Source: Lactiplantibacillus garii
GTDB lineage: Bacteria; Bacillota; Bacilli; Lactobacillales; Lactobacillaceae
DNA: 32,654 nt
Assembly (NCBI RefSeq): GCF_003885105.1
Contig: NZ_QWZQ01000038.1
Coordinates: 1-32,654 of the forward strand
Direction of reading: 5' to 3'
Both the position numbers and the translations under genes were made by a program. The notes under the pieces were generated by a model, which saw only the letters and a list, made by a program, of their open reading frames with translations, was not told where the DNA came from and did no database searches. Positions 26,641 to 32,654 of the stretch are shown one piece after another. Position 1 is the first letter of the stretch. Each line of letters begins with the position of its first letter.

Positions 26641-26680
26641 CGTAATGCGAAATAGATTAAATCATTGCGAGGAGTAAATA

Positions 26681-29626
26681 ATGAACAGAAAACCGCTAAC
26701 CAAGCCGGTCATTAACCGGTATAAGATGTTTAAGTACGGTAAGCATTGGGTCTACGCGGGAATCACGTTAGCTAGTGTGGGGACAACGCTATTACTGACG
26801 ACCACCGCCCAAGCAGCTGCCACCAATCCAAACGACGCGACGCCTAACGCCGCCGTCGCCGCACAACCGACCACGGCCGCGCTGACGACCGCAGCCGTGA
26901 CGGACGGGGCCGCCGCGCCGGCAACAACGCCGGAAGCGACCGTTCCTGACGCCGAAGGAAACGGGGACGGGACGACACCAACGGACAATCAGGGGACGAC
27001 TAATGATGTCCCAACCACCCCGGGTTCTGAAAACAACCTGCCCACTAGCCAGGACGGTTCCCAAGCCGACAACCAGCGCCCTTCCGATGCCGGAACGGCG
27101 AGCGACGCCGGGCAACCGTCGCAAGGCAGTACAGACGGCTCAAGCGAAGATACGGGTGCAAGCGCCGCGCAGCCATCCGACGGCACCGTTAATTCCGACG
27201 CGGCATCGGACGACCAATCTGGCGATGCCACGCCCGCGGACAGTTCCGAAGTCACGGATTCATCAACGGCCGGTACGCCGGCAACTTCAACGAACGGTAC
27301 TGACCAGTCGGAAGCGGCCACCACGCCAACCCTAAAGCGCCCGGCAACCGTGTCGGCCGTGGCGACGAGTGCACCGCTAACGACGGCGGCGTCCCACGGT
27401 CCCGTCTACACCACCGACGACAAAACGTTGTATAACGACGGCAAAGTCACCATTGAACAAACCGGGCCGTACGCCATTACGTGGAAACAGGTTTCCAATA
27501 CGACCACCACGGAGACCCGCACCGTCACGCTGGACGCCAGCGACTTCGTTAACCTAGTCAAAACGATCAACGACGCGACGGGAAACACCGCCAAAATTGC
27601 TGCGGCCAAGGCGAAGTATCAAGAAATGCTGGCCCAGTTAAAGGCCCTGCCAAGCAAAATTGCCAGCCAACTCGTCGGCAACCTGCTTTACCAAGTGGTC
27701 TTTACCGGAACCGGGTCCCAGGCGCTCTCCAATTTCCGGACGGCGTTAGACCCGACTCGTTACGACATTTCCAATACTTGGACTGGGCTTGATCCGGTGG
27801 CCTACGCCGCCGACCGGGCTGCCGCCGAAACTTACTACCCGGCCGCCGTGACTTGGTACAACAACGTCGCTAAGGAAACCTGGTCTTTGCCAGAGTACAA
27901 CCAGCCGACGCAGTACGTCCGGGCGACCTACATTCAAAACGGCGACGCCACCAAGACGGTCGTCATTGGTCAGGGGTGGACGGAACGTCCCGACTGGATC
28001 GGTTACGTGTCTAAAATTTGGTACGACATGGGTTACAACATTTTAATGCCGAGTCAGCGGGGCCAATTTCTGAGCGACGGCAACGACATGACCTTCGGCT
28101 ACCAGGACAAGTACGACTGGCTCAACTGGGTTCGCTTAGTTGACGAACGAAACGGCAAAGATAGCCAGGTCGTGTTCTACGGGCAGTCGTTAGGTGCCGA
28201 CACGGTGATCGAGGCGGCGTCCGTACCGGGCCTATCCAAATCGGTCAAGGCCGTGATCGCCGATGCCGGTTACGCGACCCTGCCAGAATTAGGGAGTTCG
28301 CTGTATAACAAGGCGGTCGCCGCCGTTTCGACCAAGCTTCAATCGGTGGGCTTACCAGCCATTACCAGCATCCCGTTCTTGTCGTACGACCAAGTGTTGG
28401 CCGTCATCAACAACCGTTTAATGAAACAACAGGGCTTTAGCATTGACGACGTATCCGGCGTGAGTGCCGCTAGCAAGGTCACGGTACCGCTAATGCTGAT
28501 CCACACCGAAGACGATGCCTTTATTCCGTACACCCAGTCCTTAGAACTGGCCGCCGCGAATAATTCCAAAATCAAAACGGTATGGATCCTGCCCGGCGAA
28601 GTGGGCGGACACGCCGGTGCCAATAACGCCGTGTTGCAATATACCCAGCACATTAAGGACTTCTTAGCCGAAGCCACGGCAACCGCCACCGACGTGGATA
28701 CGGGCGAAGCAACGGTACCCGATGGAACGACCACTACTCCGGATGAAACTACCGCTACGGACGGTCACACGACCCCCGAAACTCAGCCCGACGCGGGTAC
28801 CACTGGTCAAACAACCACGAGCGGTCAAACCGGCAGCCAGGCGACTACAAACAACGGTCAGCCGAACGGGACTGACCAACCGAAGAACCAGACACCAACT
28901 GAGACTGATAATGCGGCCGTCACTGACCAACCGTCTGCGGACAACGGGCAGACCAGTCACCCAACGATCACCGTGTCCGAGAGTACCAGCACCGATCAGT
29001 CAACTGATCAATCGTTGACTTCGACGACGGCACCACGGACCGGTACGGTTGAGCAGACTCCTAACGCAACGACTGCGCCATCAATAACGCCGGGTACCAC
29101 GACGCTGGCCCAAGCCGAGCCCGAGGACGTCGACGCACCGACGAACCCGGTCACCTTAGCACCAACGACTACCAAGGCGGCCACGCCAACTCAGCCAAGT
29201 ACGGCTGTCGCATTAAACGTGTTAACGGACACCAACGCGAGTCCCGTGAGTGCCGCGGCCATCGCAGCCGCCCACAATTTGAACGCTTCAACGGTCAAAC
29301 CAATTCAAAACGCCGACCAGTTGATCACTCAGGATCACAGCGGTTCGGTCGTCACGGCCAGTTTGATGGTTGACGAAAGTACGCCGGTGGACGCGACAAC
29401 GACGCTGGCCACCGTTGCGCCCGTTGCCACCACCGCCGTCGTGACCCCGACCCCCTTAGTGGATCACACGACCGCCCCCACCAGCGCGGCCGCGGATCAC
29501 GCTAAAGCCGCGACGTTACCGCAAACGTCCGAACGGCCACAATCGTGGTTAGCCGCGTTCGGTGCGAGTTTAGCCGCCCTGGCGACCGGACTGTGGGCCA
29601 GCTTGCGGCGCCACTTCAACCGTTGA
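26681..29626 (+). CDS. LPQTSE-anchored surface protein with alpha/beta-hydrolase core
   Basis: A 981-residue secreted and wall-anchored protein. The N-terminus YKMFKYGKHWVYAGITLASVGT fits the KxYKxGKxW-type signal, with cleavage probably after AQA near residue 46. Residues about 47-245 are Ala/Thr/Ser/Asp-rich and low-complexity. Residues about 250-675 form a globular part holding an alpha/beta-hydrolase fold: nucleophile Ser503 in YGQSLGAD, acid Asp611 or Asp612 in IHTEDDAFIP, and His644 in GGHAGA. Another Thr/Asp/Gln-rich linker follows (about 676-940). The end has LPQTSE (946-951), a hydrophobic segment and RRHFNR, a sortase signal of the LPQTxE form seen in L. plantarum. It is probably a surface esterase or acyl-hydrolase, but the substrate is unknown. 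The Shine-Dalgarno GAGGAG lies six bases upstream. No sortase gene is nearby. Confidence 0.85.
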   Translation: MNRKPLTKPVINRYKMFKYGKHWVYAGITLASVGTTLLLTTTAQAAATNPNDATPNAAVAAQPTTAALTTAAVTDGAAAPATTPEATVPDAEGNGDGTTPTDNQGTTNDVPTTPGSENNLPTSQDGSQADNQRPSDAGTASDAGQPSQGSTDGSSEDTGASAAQPSDGTVNSDAASDDQSGDATPADSSEVTDSSTAGTPATSTNGTDQSEAATTPTLKRPATVSAVATSAPLTTAASHGPVYTTDDKTLYNDGKVTIEQTGPYAITWKQVSNTTTTETRTVTLDASDFVNLVKTINDATGNTAKIAAAKAKYQEMLAQLKALPSKIASQLVGNLLYQVVFTGTGSQALSNFRTALDPTRYDISNTWTGLDPVAYAADRAAAETYYPAAVTWYNNVAKETWSLPEYNQPTQYVRATYIQNGDATKTVVIGQGWTERPDWIGYVSKIWYDMGYNILMPSQRGQFLSDGNDMTFGYQDKYDWLNWVRLVDERNGKDSQVVFYGQSLGADTVIEAASVPGLSKSVKAVIADAGYATLPELGSSLYNKAVAAVSTKLQSVGLPAITSIPFLSYDQVLAVINNRLMKQQGFSIDDVSGVSAASKVTVPLMLIHTEDDAFIPYTQSLELAAANNSKIKTVWILPGEVGGHAGANNAVLQYTQHIKDFLAEATATATDVDTGEATVPDGTTTTPDETTATDGHTTPETQPDAGTTGQTTTSGQTGSQATTNNGQPNGTDQPKNQTPTETDNAAVTDQPSADNGQTSHPTITVSESTSTDQSTDQSLTSTTAPRTGTVEQTPNATTAPSITPGTTTLAQAEPEDVDAPTNPVTLAPTTTKAATPTQPSTAVALNVLTDTNASPVSAAAIAAAHNLNASTVKPIQNADQLITQDHSGSVVTASLMVDESTPVDATTTLATVAPVATTAVVTPTPLVDHTTAPTSAAADHAKAATLPQTSERPQSWLAAFGASLAALATGLWASLRRHFNR

Positions 29627-29646
29627 TCACTATCTAAAAAATCCTA

Positions 29647-29670
29647 ACCGTGTTATAGTAACGACACGGT
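29647..29670. promoter_or_regulatory. Palindrome spanning the -10 of the DUF2187-like gene
   Basis: ACCGTGT and ACACGGT form a perfect seven-base inverted repeat around TATAGTAACG. The extended -10 TGTTATAGT lies inside it. It could be an operator, and its right arm touches the putative GTG start. Confidence 0.45.
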
Positions 29671-29854
29671 GCACGGGGAGGAAATTGGCACGCAGGTTCA
29701 CTTTAAATTAGAAGGTCAGCCGCACGTTGGCACGATTGCCAAGGCGTACACCAACGCTTACCTGATTGAATTTGAAAGCACGGACCCTGAAATTGTGGAT
29801 AAGTATCATAATAAAGTGATTATTAGTCAGAAGCAGGTTCAGGCCGTCAAATAG
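29669..29854 (+). CDS. DUF2187-like small protein
   Basis: A 61-residue protein reading IGTQVHFKLEGQPHVGTIAKAYTNAYLIEF and on to VIISQKQVQAVK. This matches the small all-beta DUF2187/KOW-like proteins (YkvS type) of Firmicutes, whose function is unknown. The start is unclear. The GTG at 29669 has no upstream Shine-Dalgarno, and with the promoter at 29654-29659 it would be nearly leaderless. A fine GGGGAGG lies after the GTG (29675-29681); in frame behind it come only ATT (29684) and ACG (29690). The latter has ideal spacing but is a very rare start codon. The gene is monocistronic and ends at a strong terminator. Confidence 0.75.
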   Translation: MHGEEIGTQVHFKLEGQPHVGTIAKAYTNAYLIEFESTDPEIVDKYHNKVIISQKQVQAVK

Positions 29855-29855
29855 C

Positions 29856-29891
29856 AAAAACGCGATCTTCGAATGAAGGTCGCGTTTTTTT
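29856..29891. terminator. Bidirectional terminator between the DUF2187-like and ECF genes
   Basis: AAAAACGCGATCTTC / GAAGGTCGCGTTTTTTT across a GAAT loop, with T-runs usable on both strands. It ends both converging genes. Confidence 0.92.
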
Positions 29892-29904
29892 GATGGTCTT
29901 TTAA

Positions 29905-30489
29905 TTAGTTGCGCTTAAATCGTAACAGGGCCGTCCCAATCAGCGGCGTTAGGATCCCGGCTAAAATGGCCTCCGGTACCCCGTTGGTCCCCACGATAGT
30001 CAGCAGGTACGGCATAAGTTTACTCAGGTCGAGCTGGTAAAAGCCGGCCGCCTGGTTGCGGTACAGCGTCCCAATCAGTCCTAGTACGAGGATGGTATTG
30101 GTCAGCGACCCGGCCACCCCCGCGAGTGTTAAACCCAGCGTTGGTTGTTTGCGGCGGTTGAACCAGATAAACAGCCAGCCGGCCATCACCCCAATCAGGA
30201 CCCGCGGAACGACCGATACCAACGGGTTGGTAAAGACGATTGGGGCTAACGCGCTGGTGGGCGCCACGAAGGCCCGAATCCAATCGATCAGTCCCCAGAT
30301 GCCGCCAATTAACGCCCCGTCCCTGGGCCCTAAGATCACGGCGGCAATGATCACCGTGATGTGGATCGTCGTCAAACTCAGCCCCGCAATCGGAATGTAC
30401 CCGAAAAACGGAACAATATTTTGAATAATAATAATTGCCATTAAAACGGCTAGAACACTAATGTGGTAGGCGTTTGACCGTCGCTGCAT
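29905..30489 (-). CDS. ECF transporter S component (possibly pantothenate, PanT-like)
   Basis: Substrate-binding membrane subunit of an energy-coupling-factor vitamin transporter, expected to share the EcfA1A2T module encoded elsewhere. The 194 residues form about six membrane segments. The block TTIHITVIIAAVILGPRDGALIGGIWGLIDWIRAF resembles the COG4684 group that includes PanT. An ECF module is not adjacent. The substrate call is tentative; other small vitamins remain possible. GGGGTG eight bases upstream supports the ATG, and a TGTTATAAT extended -10 lies about 40 bases further up. I see no riboswitch in the short leader. Confidence 0.78.
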   Translation of the reverse strand: MQRRSNAYHISVLAVLMAIIIIQNIVPFFGYIPIAGLSLTTIHITVIIAAVILGPRDGALIGGIWGLIDWIRAFVAPTSALAPIVFTNPLVSVVPRVLIGVMAGWLFIWFNRRKQPTLGLTLAGVAGSLTNTILVLGLIGTLYRNQAAGFYQLDLSKLMPYLLTIVGTNGVPEAILAGILTPLIGTALLRFKRN

Positions 30490-30529
30490 CCCCGTTCACC
30501 CCAAACCTTCGAATTTACTGAATGTGTTC

Positions 30530-30538
30530 ATTATAACA
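30530..30538 (-). promoter_or_regulatory. Promoter of the ECF S-component gene
   Basis: Minus-strand extended -10 TGTTATAAT (TATAAT at 30530-30535), immediately downstream of the permease terminator and 41 bases before the start codon. The -35 is weak. Confidence 0.6.
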
Positions 30539-30557
30539 TTGCCGTTTTGCGCGGACT

Positions 30558-30591
30558 AGCTAAAAAACGAGCCCGCAAGCGGACCCGTTTT
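30558..30591 (-). terminator. Intrinsic terminator of the amino-acid permease gene
   Basis: Minus strand: AAACGGGTCCGC pairs with GCGGGCTCGTTT (two G-U pairs, TT loop), followed by a run of T. It lies 14 bases after the permease stop. Confidence 0.9.
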
Positions 30592-30604
30592 GATAATTGT
30601 TTAG

Positions 30605-32026
30605 TTATTTTTCCGTTTGACGCAAGTTGGCTCGAATACGGGAATGCCGGTAACTGTATAGGAAGTAGATAATGAGCCCAATCACTAACCAGATGGCAAA
30701 CATGTGCCACGTAAAGGCCTGCAGGTTGATCATGAGGTACAGGCACGCGAGAAACGATACAACCGGCAATACCGGGTAGAACGGCACTTTGAACGAACTG
30801 TTAATTTGTTGCAGCGTTTCGTGTTGCCGTAAAAAGACGACCCCGATCGAAACCATCGCGAACGCAAACAGCGTCCCAATGTTAACGAGTTCGGCAATTT
30901 TATCCAGCGGGATCACCGCGGCGAAAATGCTGGCAATCACGCCAAAGATCCAGGTACTCTTGACCGGCACCTTGGTTTTAGGACTGAGTGTCCGGAACGC
31001 CTTGGGTAACAACCCGTCCCGGCTGATAGCGAACAGTAAGCGGGTTCCCCCGTACAGCATCACGATCAGCACGGTCGTCATCCCGACTACGGCCCCCAGG
31101 GAAACGATTCCGGCCGCCCAGTTTTGGTGGATCACGGCGAGCGCGTAGGCAACCGGGTCACCCACGTTTAACTTGGAATAGTGCACGACCCCGACCAGCA
31201 CGGCCGCCATCGCAACGTACAGGATCGACGCGACGACCAGCGAGCCAATGATCCCAATCGGCATGTCGTGCTTGGGATTTTTAACTTCTTCGGAGGCCGT
31301 TGAAACGGCGTCAAACCCGATGTAGGCGTAAAAGGCTAGCGACGCCCCCTTGACTAACCCGTGGACCCCGTGGGGCATGAACGGGTGGAAATTGGCCGGC
31401 TTAACGAAGAAGATCGCTACGGCAATGAACAACACGATCACTAAAATCTTAACGATCACCATGATCGAATTGACCCGGGTCGATTCCTGGACCCCGCCAA
31501 CCAGCAGAAGTGAAATTGCTAAAACCACTACGAAGGCAATGATATTAAACCCGGCGTGCGGTGCGCCGGCGGTCCCGGCCGCGGCGGACCAAAATTCCGG
31601 CAGTTTAAGTCCAAAACCACTAATTAAGTTTTGGAAATACGACGACCAGCTGACCGCCACCGACGAGACCGCGAACAGGTATTCAGAAATTAAGGACCAG
31701 CCTAAGATCCACGCGAGAAACTCACCAAAGACGGTATAGACGTAGGTGTAGGCACTCCCGGCGAGCGGGATGGTCGACGCAAACTCGGCGTAACAAAGGG
31801 CAGCTAACGAACAAACCGCGGCAGCAATCACAAAGGAGAGCATGGCGGCCGGCCCGGCGTACTTCGCCGCGATGATCCCGGGGGTGATAAAGATCCCGGA
31901 GCCGACGATCGCCCCGACCCCCATCATCGTTAAGCTAAACGCGTTTAACGTTTTGGCGAGGCCGCTTTTATTAAAATTGGCTGGATTGACCGGCTTTTTC
32001 ACCAGTAGCCGCCGTGATTCTTTCAT
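30605..32026 (-). CDS. APC family amino-acid permease
   Basis: A 473-residue membrane protein of the amino acid-polyamine-organocation superfamily, closest in pattern to the cationic amino-acid transporter (CAT/YfnA) branch. It has the TM1 motif GVGAIVGSGIFITPGIIAAKYAGPA, TM3 CYAEFASTIPLAGSAYTYVYTVFGE, and the TM6 region YAYIGFDAVSTASEEVKNPKHDMPIGI. Twelve or more hydrophobic segments are present. The substrate cannot be fixed from sequence. The start at 32026 follows AGGAGG at ten bases; an upstream extension of 30 residues to 32116 would run across the -10 box. It is monocistronic with its own promoter and terminator. Confidence 0.9.
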   Translation of the reverse strand: MKESRRLLVKKPVNPANFNKSGLAKTLNAFSLTMMGVGAIVGSGIFITPGIIAAKYAGPAAMLSFVIAAAVCSLAALCYAEFASTIPLAGSAYTYVYTVFGEFLAWILGWSLISEYLFAVSSVAVSWSSYFQNLISGFGLKLPEFWSAAAGTAGAPHAGFNIIAFVVVLAISLLLVGGVQESTRVNSIMVIVKILVIVLFIAVAIFFVKPANFHPFMPHGVHGLVKGASLAFYAYIGFDAVSTASEEVKNPKHDMPIGIIGSLVVASILYVAMAAVLVGVVHYSKLNVGDPVAYALAVIHQNWAAGIVSLGAVVGMTTVLIVMLYGGTRLLFAISRDGLLPKAFRTLSPKTKVPVKSTWIFGVIASIFAAVIPLDKIAELVNIGTLFAFAMVSIGVVFLRQHETLQQINSSFKVPFYPVLPVVSFLACLYLMINLQAFTWHMFAIWLVIGLIIYFLYSYRHSRIRANLRQTEK

Positions 32027-32072
32027 TTTATCGTTGCCTCCTAATCGAATTCTTATTAATACAACGTTTTTA

Positions 32073-32101
32073 ATTTTATTGATTTTCACACAAAGTGTCA
32101 A
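32073..32101 (-). promoter_or_regulatory. Promoter of the amino-acid permease gene
   Basis: Minus strand: TTGACA (32096-32101), 17 bases, TAAAAT (32073-32078). It is near-consensus and should be strong. The spacer contains a small dyad ACAC-TTT-GTGT. Confidence 0.8.
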
Positions 32102-32346
32102 GCAAAACCGGACCACTTCGACTAATTTTCGTTATAAAGCCGATAAATAAGCGGTTTCATCTACTTTGGTCATTTTAAACAAACGTTGATTTTTATCCAT
32201 TACGGTGGCAATTATCAAAACTTATTATTCAATTAAAATTAATCACATTCTAATATTAAAAATTTGATCGACAACCTCAAAAAAATGGCTATCGTAAATG
32301 GCAAAACTTTATCTATCGAGTTCAAGTTTCATTTAAAATAAAAATT

Positions 32347-32381
32347 ACAAAAAAGAACCCAATTCGTAAATGAATTGGATT
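32347..32381 (-). terminator. Leftward intrinsic terminator
   Basis: Minus strand AATCCAATTC pairs with GAATTGGGTT (one U-G) across ATTTAC and is followed by CTTTTTTGTAATTTTTA. On the plus strand the same pair is a C-A mismatch and no T-run follows, so it works leftward. Confidence 0.7.
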
Positions 32382-32420
32382 CTCAAATTAGTCCTTATCA
32401 GCACCGGTTGACAAAGAGCC

Positions 32421-32486
32421 TTTAAAAATCAACCAAGTCGACAACCTCCAATAATTTGACGACTGTCGACCTGATTGATTTTTAAA
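32421..32486. repeat. Long inverted repeat (23-base arms)
   Basis: Arms 32421-32443 (TTTAAAAATCAACCAAGTCG...) and 32464-32486 differ at two pairs only (one can be a G-U) and enclose a 20-base loop. It lies upstream of the leftward terminator, so it would be part of that transcript. It could be a structured RNA, a decayed terminator or a miniature transposon relic. Confidence 0.7.
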
Positions 32487-32528
32487 TGTTATTTCAGAGT
32501 AACATCTCATTACATCCACTACTTCATA

Positions 32529-32609
32529 TCATTGGTCATCTTCTATACACTCATTATAAGAATCATTCATCTCATAATGGTACCACCAATTGCCGTAACA
32601 ACTTTCCAT
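32529..32609 (-). CDS. Possible 26-residue peptide, unrecognised
   Basis: ATG at 32607-32609 to TGA at 32529-32531. The product starts MESCYGNWWYHYEMND and ends ECIEDDQ. The composition (two Trp, several Tyr, two Cys, acidic end) looks protein-like rather than random. There is no Shine-Dalgarno, and the frame is open 11 codons further upstream, so it may be the tail of a decayed gene. It is the only frame of note ahead of the leftward terminator. Confidence 0.18.
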   Translation of the reverse strand: MESCYGNWWYHYEMNDSYNECIEDDQ

Positions 32610-32654
32610 ACATATTCTAGGAGTTTTTGTAGAAACGAAGCATTAAAAAATTTT

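Larger units (their letters stand above)
26264..26680. other. Divergent intergenic region between cydA and the LPQTSE surface protein gene
   Basis: 417 bases without a gene. The left third holds the cydA promoter and a cre-like site, and the right end holds the surface-protein promoter. The middle (about 26360-26590) shows only short open frames without ribosome-binding sites, and I see no hairpin of note there. Confidence 0.6.
32117..32654. other. AT-rich right end without a convincing gene
   Basis: About 540 bases of AT-rich DNA unlike the GC-rich core. It contains the direct repeat TCGACAACCTC (32268-32278 and 32438-32448), a leftward terminator (32347-32381), a 23-base hairpin (32421-32486) and only tiny open frames. 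The terminator implies leftward transcription from the region 32400-32654 or from beyond the window. Confidence 0.6.

Noticed and set aside
26752-27324. Minus-strand open frames opposite the surface-protein linker
   Set aside because: These reflect the low-complexity Ala/Thr/Asp codons read backwards; no start signals and no recognisable protein.
32567-32654. C-terminal end of a membrane-active peptide or bacteriocin on the minus strand (…KLLEYVWKVVTAIGG…)
   Set aside because: Only 28 codons before the edge, no partner or immunity gene visible, and it overlaps another short frame; too little to support.

Overview
The window looks like the chromosome of a fairly GC-rich member of the Lactobacillaceae. 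The LPQTSE sorting motif, the KxYKxGKxW-type signal peptide, the cydABDC genes beside menA and a polyprenyl synthase, and the pcrA-ligA-camS-gatCAB-dgkB-rlmD order all fit lactobacilli related to Lactiplantibacillus or Levilactobacillus. The genus is inferred from family knowledge, not from a search. Both window ends (about 1-660 and 32150-32654) are clearly more AT-rich than the rest and look like accessory DNA.

Layout. (1) 1-345: 5' part of a leftward DUF2971-like gene. (2) 420-14000, leftward: information-processing genes rlmD, dgkB, gatB, gatA, gatC, camS, ligA and pcrA. pcrA through gatB read as one operon with 1-base and 4-base overlaps. rlmD, dgkB and gatB are separated by palindromic intergenic repeats. 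(3) 12562-13523: a gene-free stretch of nearly 1 kb with two diverged copies of a structured element facing away from each other. (4) 13524-16692, leftward: a PurK-like ATP-grasp protein that has lost its active-site residues, a DUF2179 membrane protein, xpt and a membrane-anchored glucosaminidase. (5) 16843-17823, rightward: a Gfo/Idh/MocA oxidoreductase. (6) 17980-26263: a respiration module. menA and a long-chain polyprenyl diphosphate synthase are transcribed divergently, and cydA-cydB-cydD-cydC run leftward. (7) 26681-29626, rightward: a large LPQTSE-anchored surface protein with an alpha/beta-hydrolase core. (8) A DUF2187-like small protein, an ECF transporter S component and an APC amino-acid permease. 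(9) 32117-32654: no convincing gene, but a long hairpin and a leftward terminator.

How the genes work together. GatCAB makes Gln-tRNA(Gln) by transamidation. PcrA and LigA serve DNA repair and replication. RlmD modifies 23S rRNA. MenA plus the polyprenyl synthase would supply the prenyl tail of a (demethyl)menaquinone, the electron donor of the CydAB oxidase, and CydDC is needed for oxidase assembly. A strong intrinsic terminator lies between cydB and cydD, so CydDC is probably made at a lower level than CydAB.

The least explained material is non-coding. One group is hairpin repeats that begin GAAACG and end CACTCT (at least five in 2109-3800 and two more at 17896 and 20125). The other is the divergent pair at 12741-12950 and 13172-13472. 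Both groups show base-pair-preserving differences between copies.
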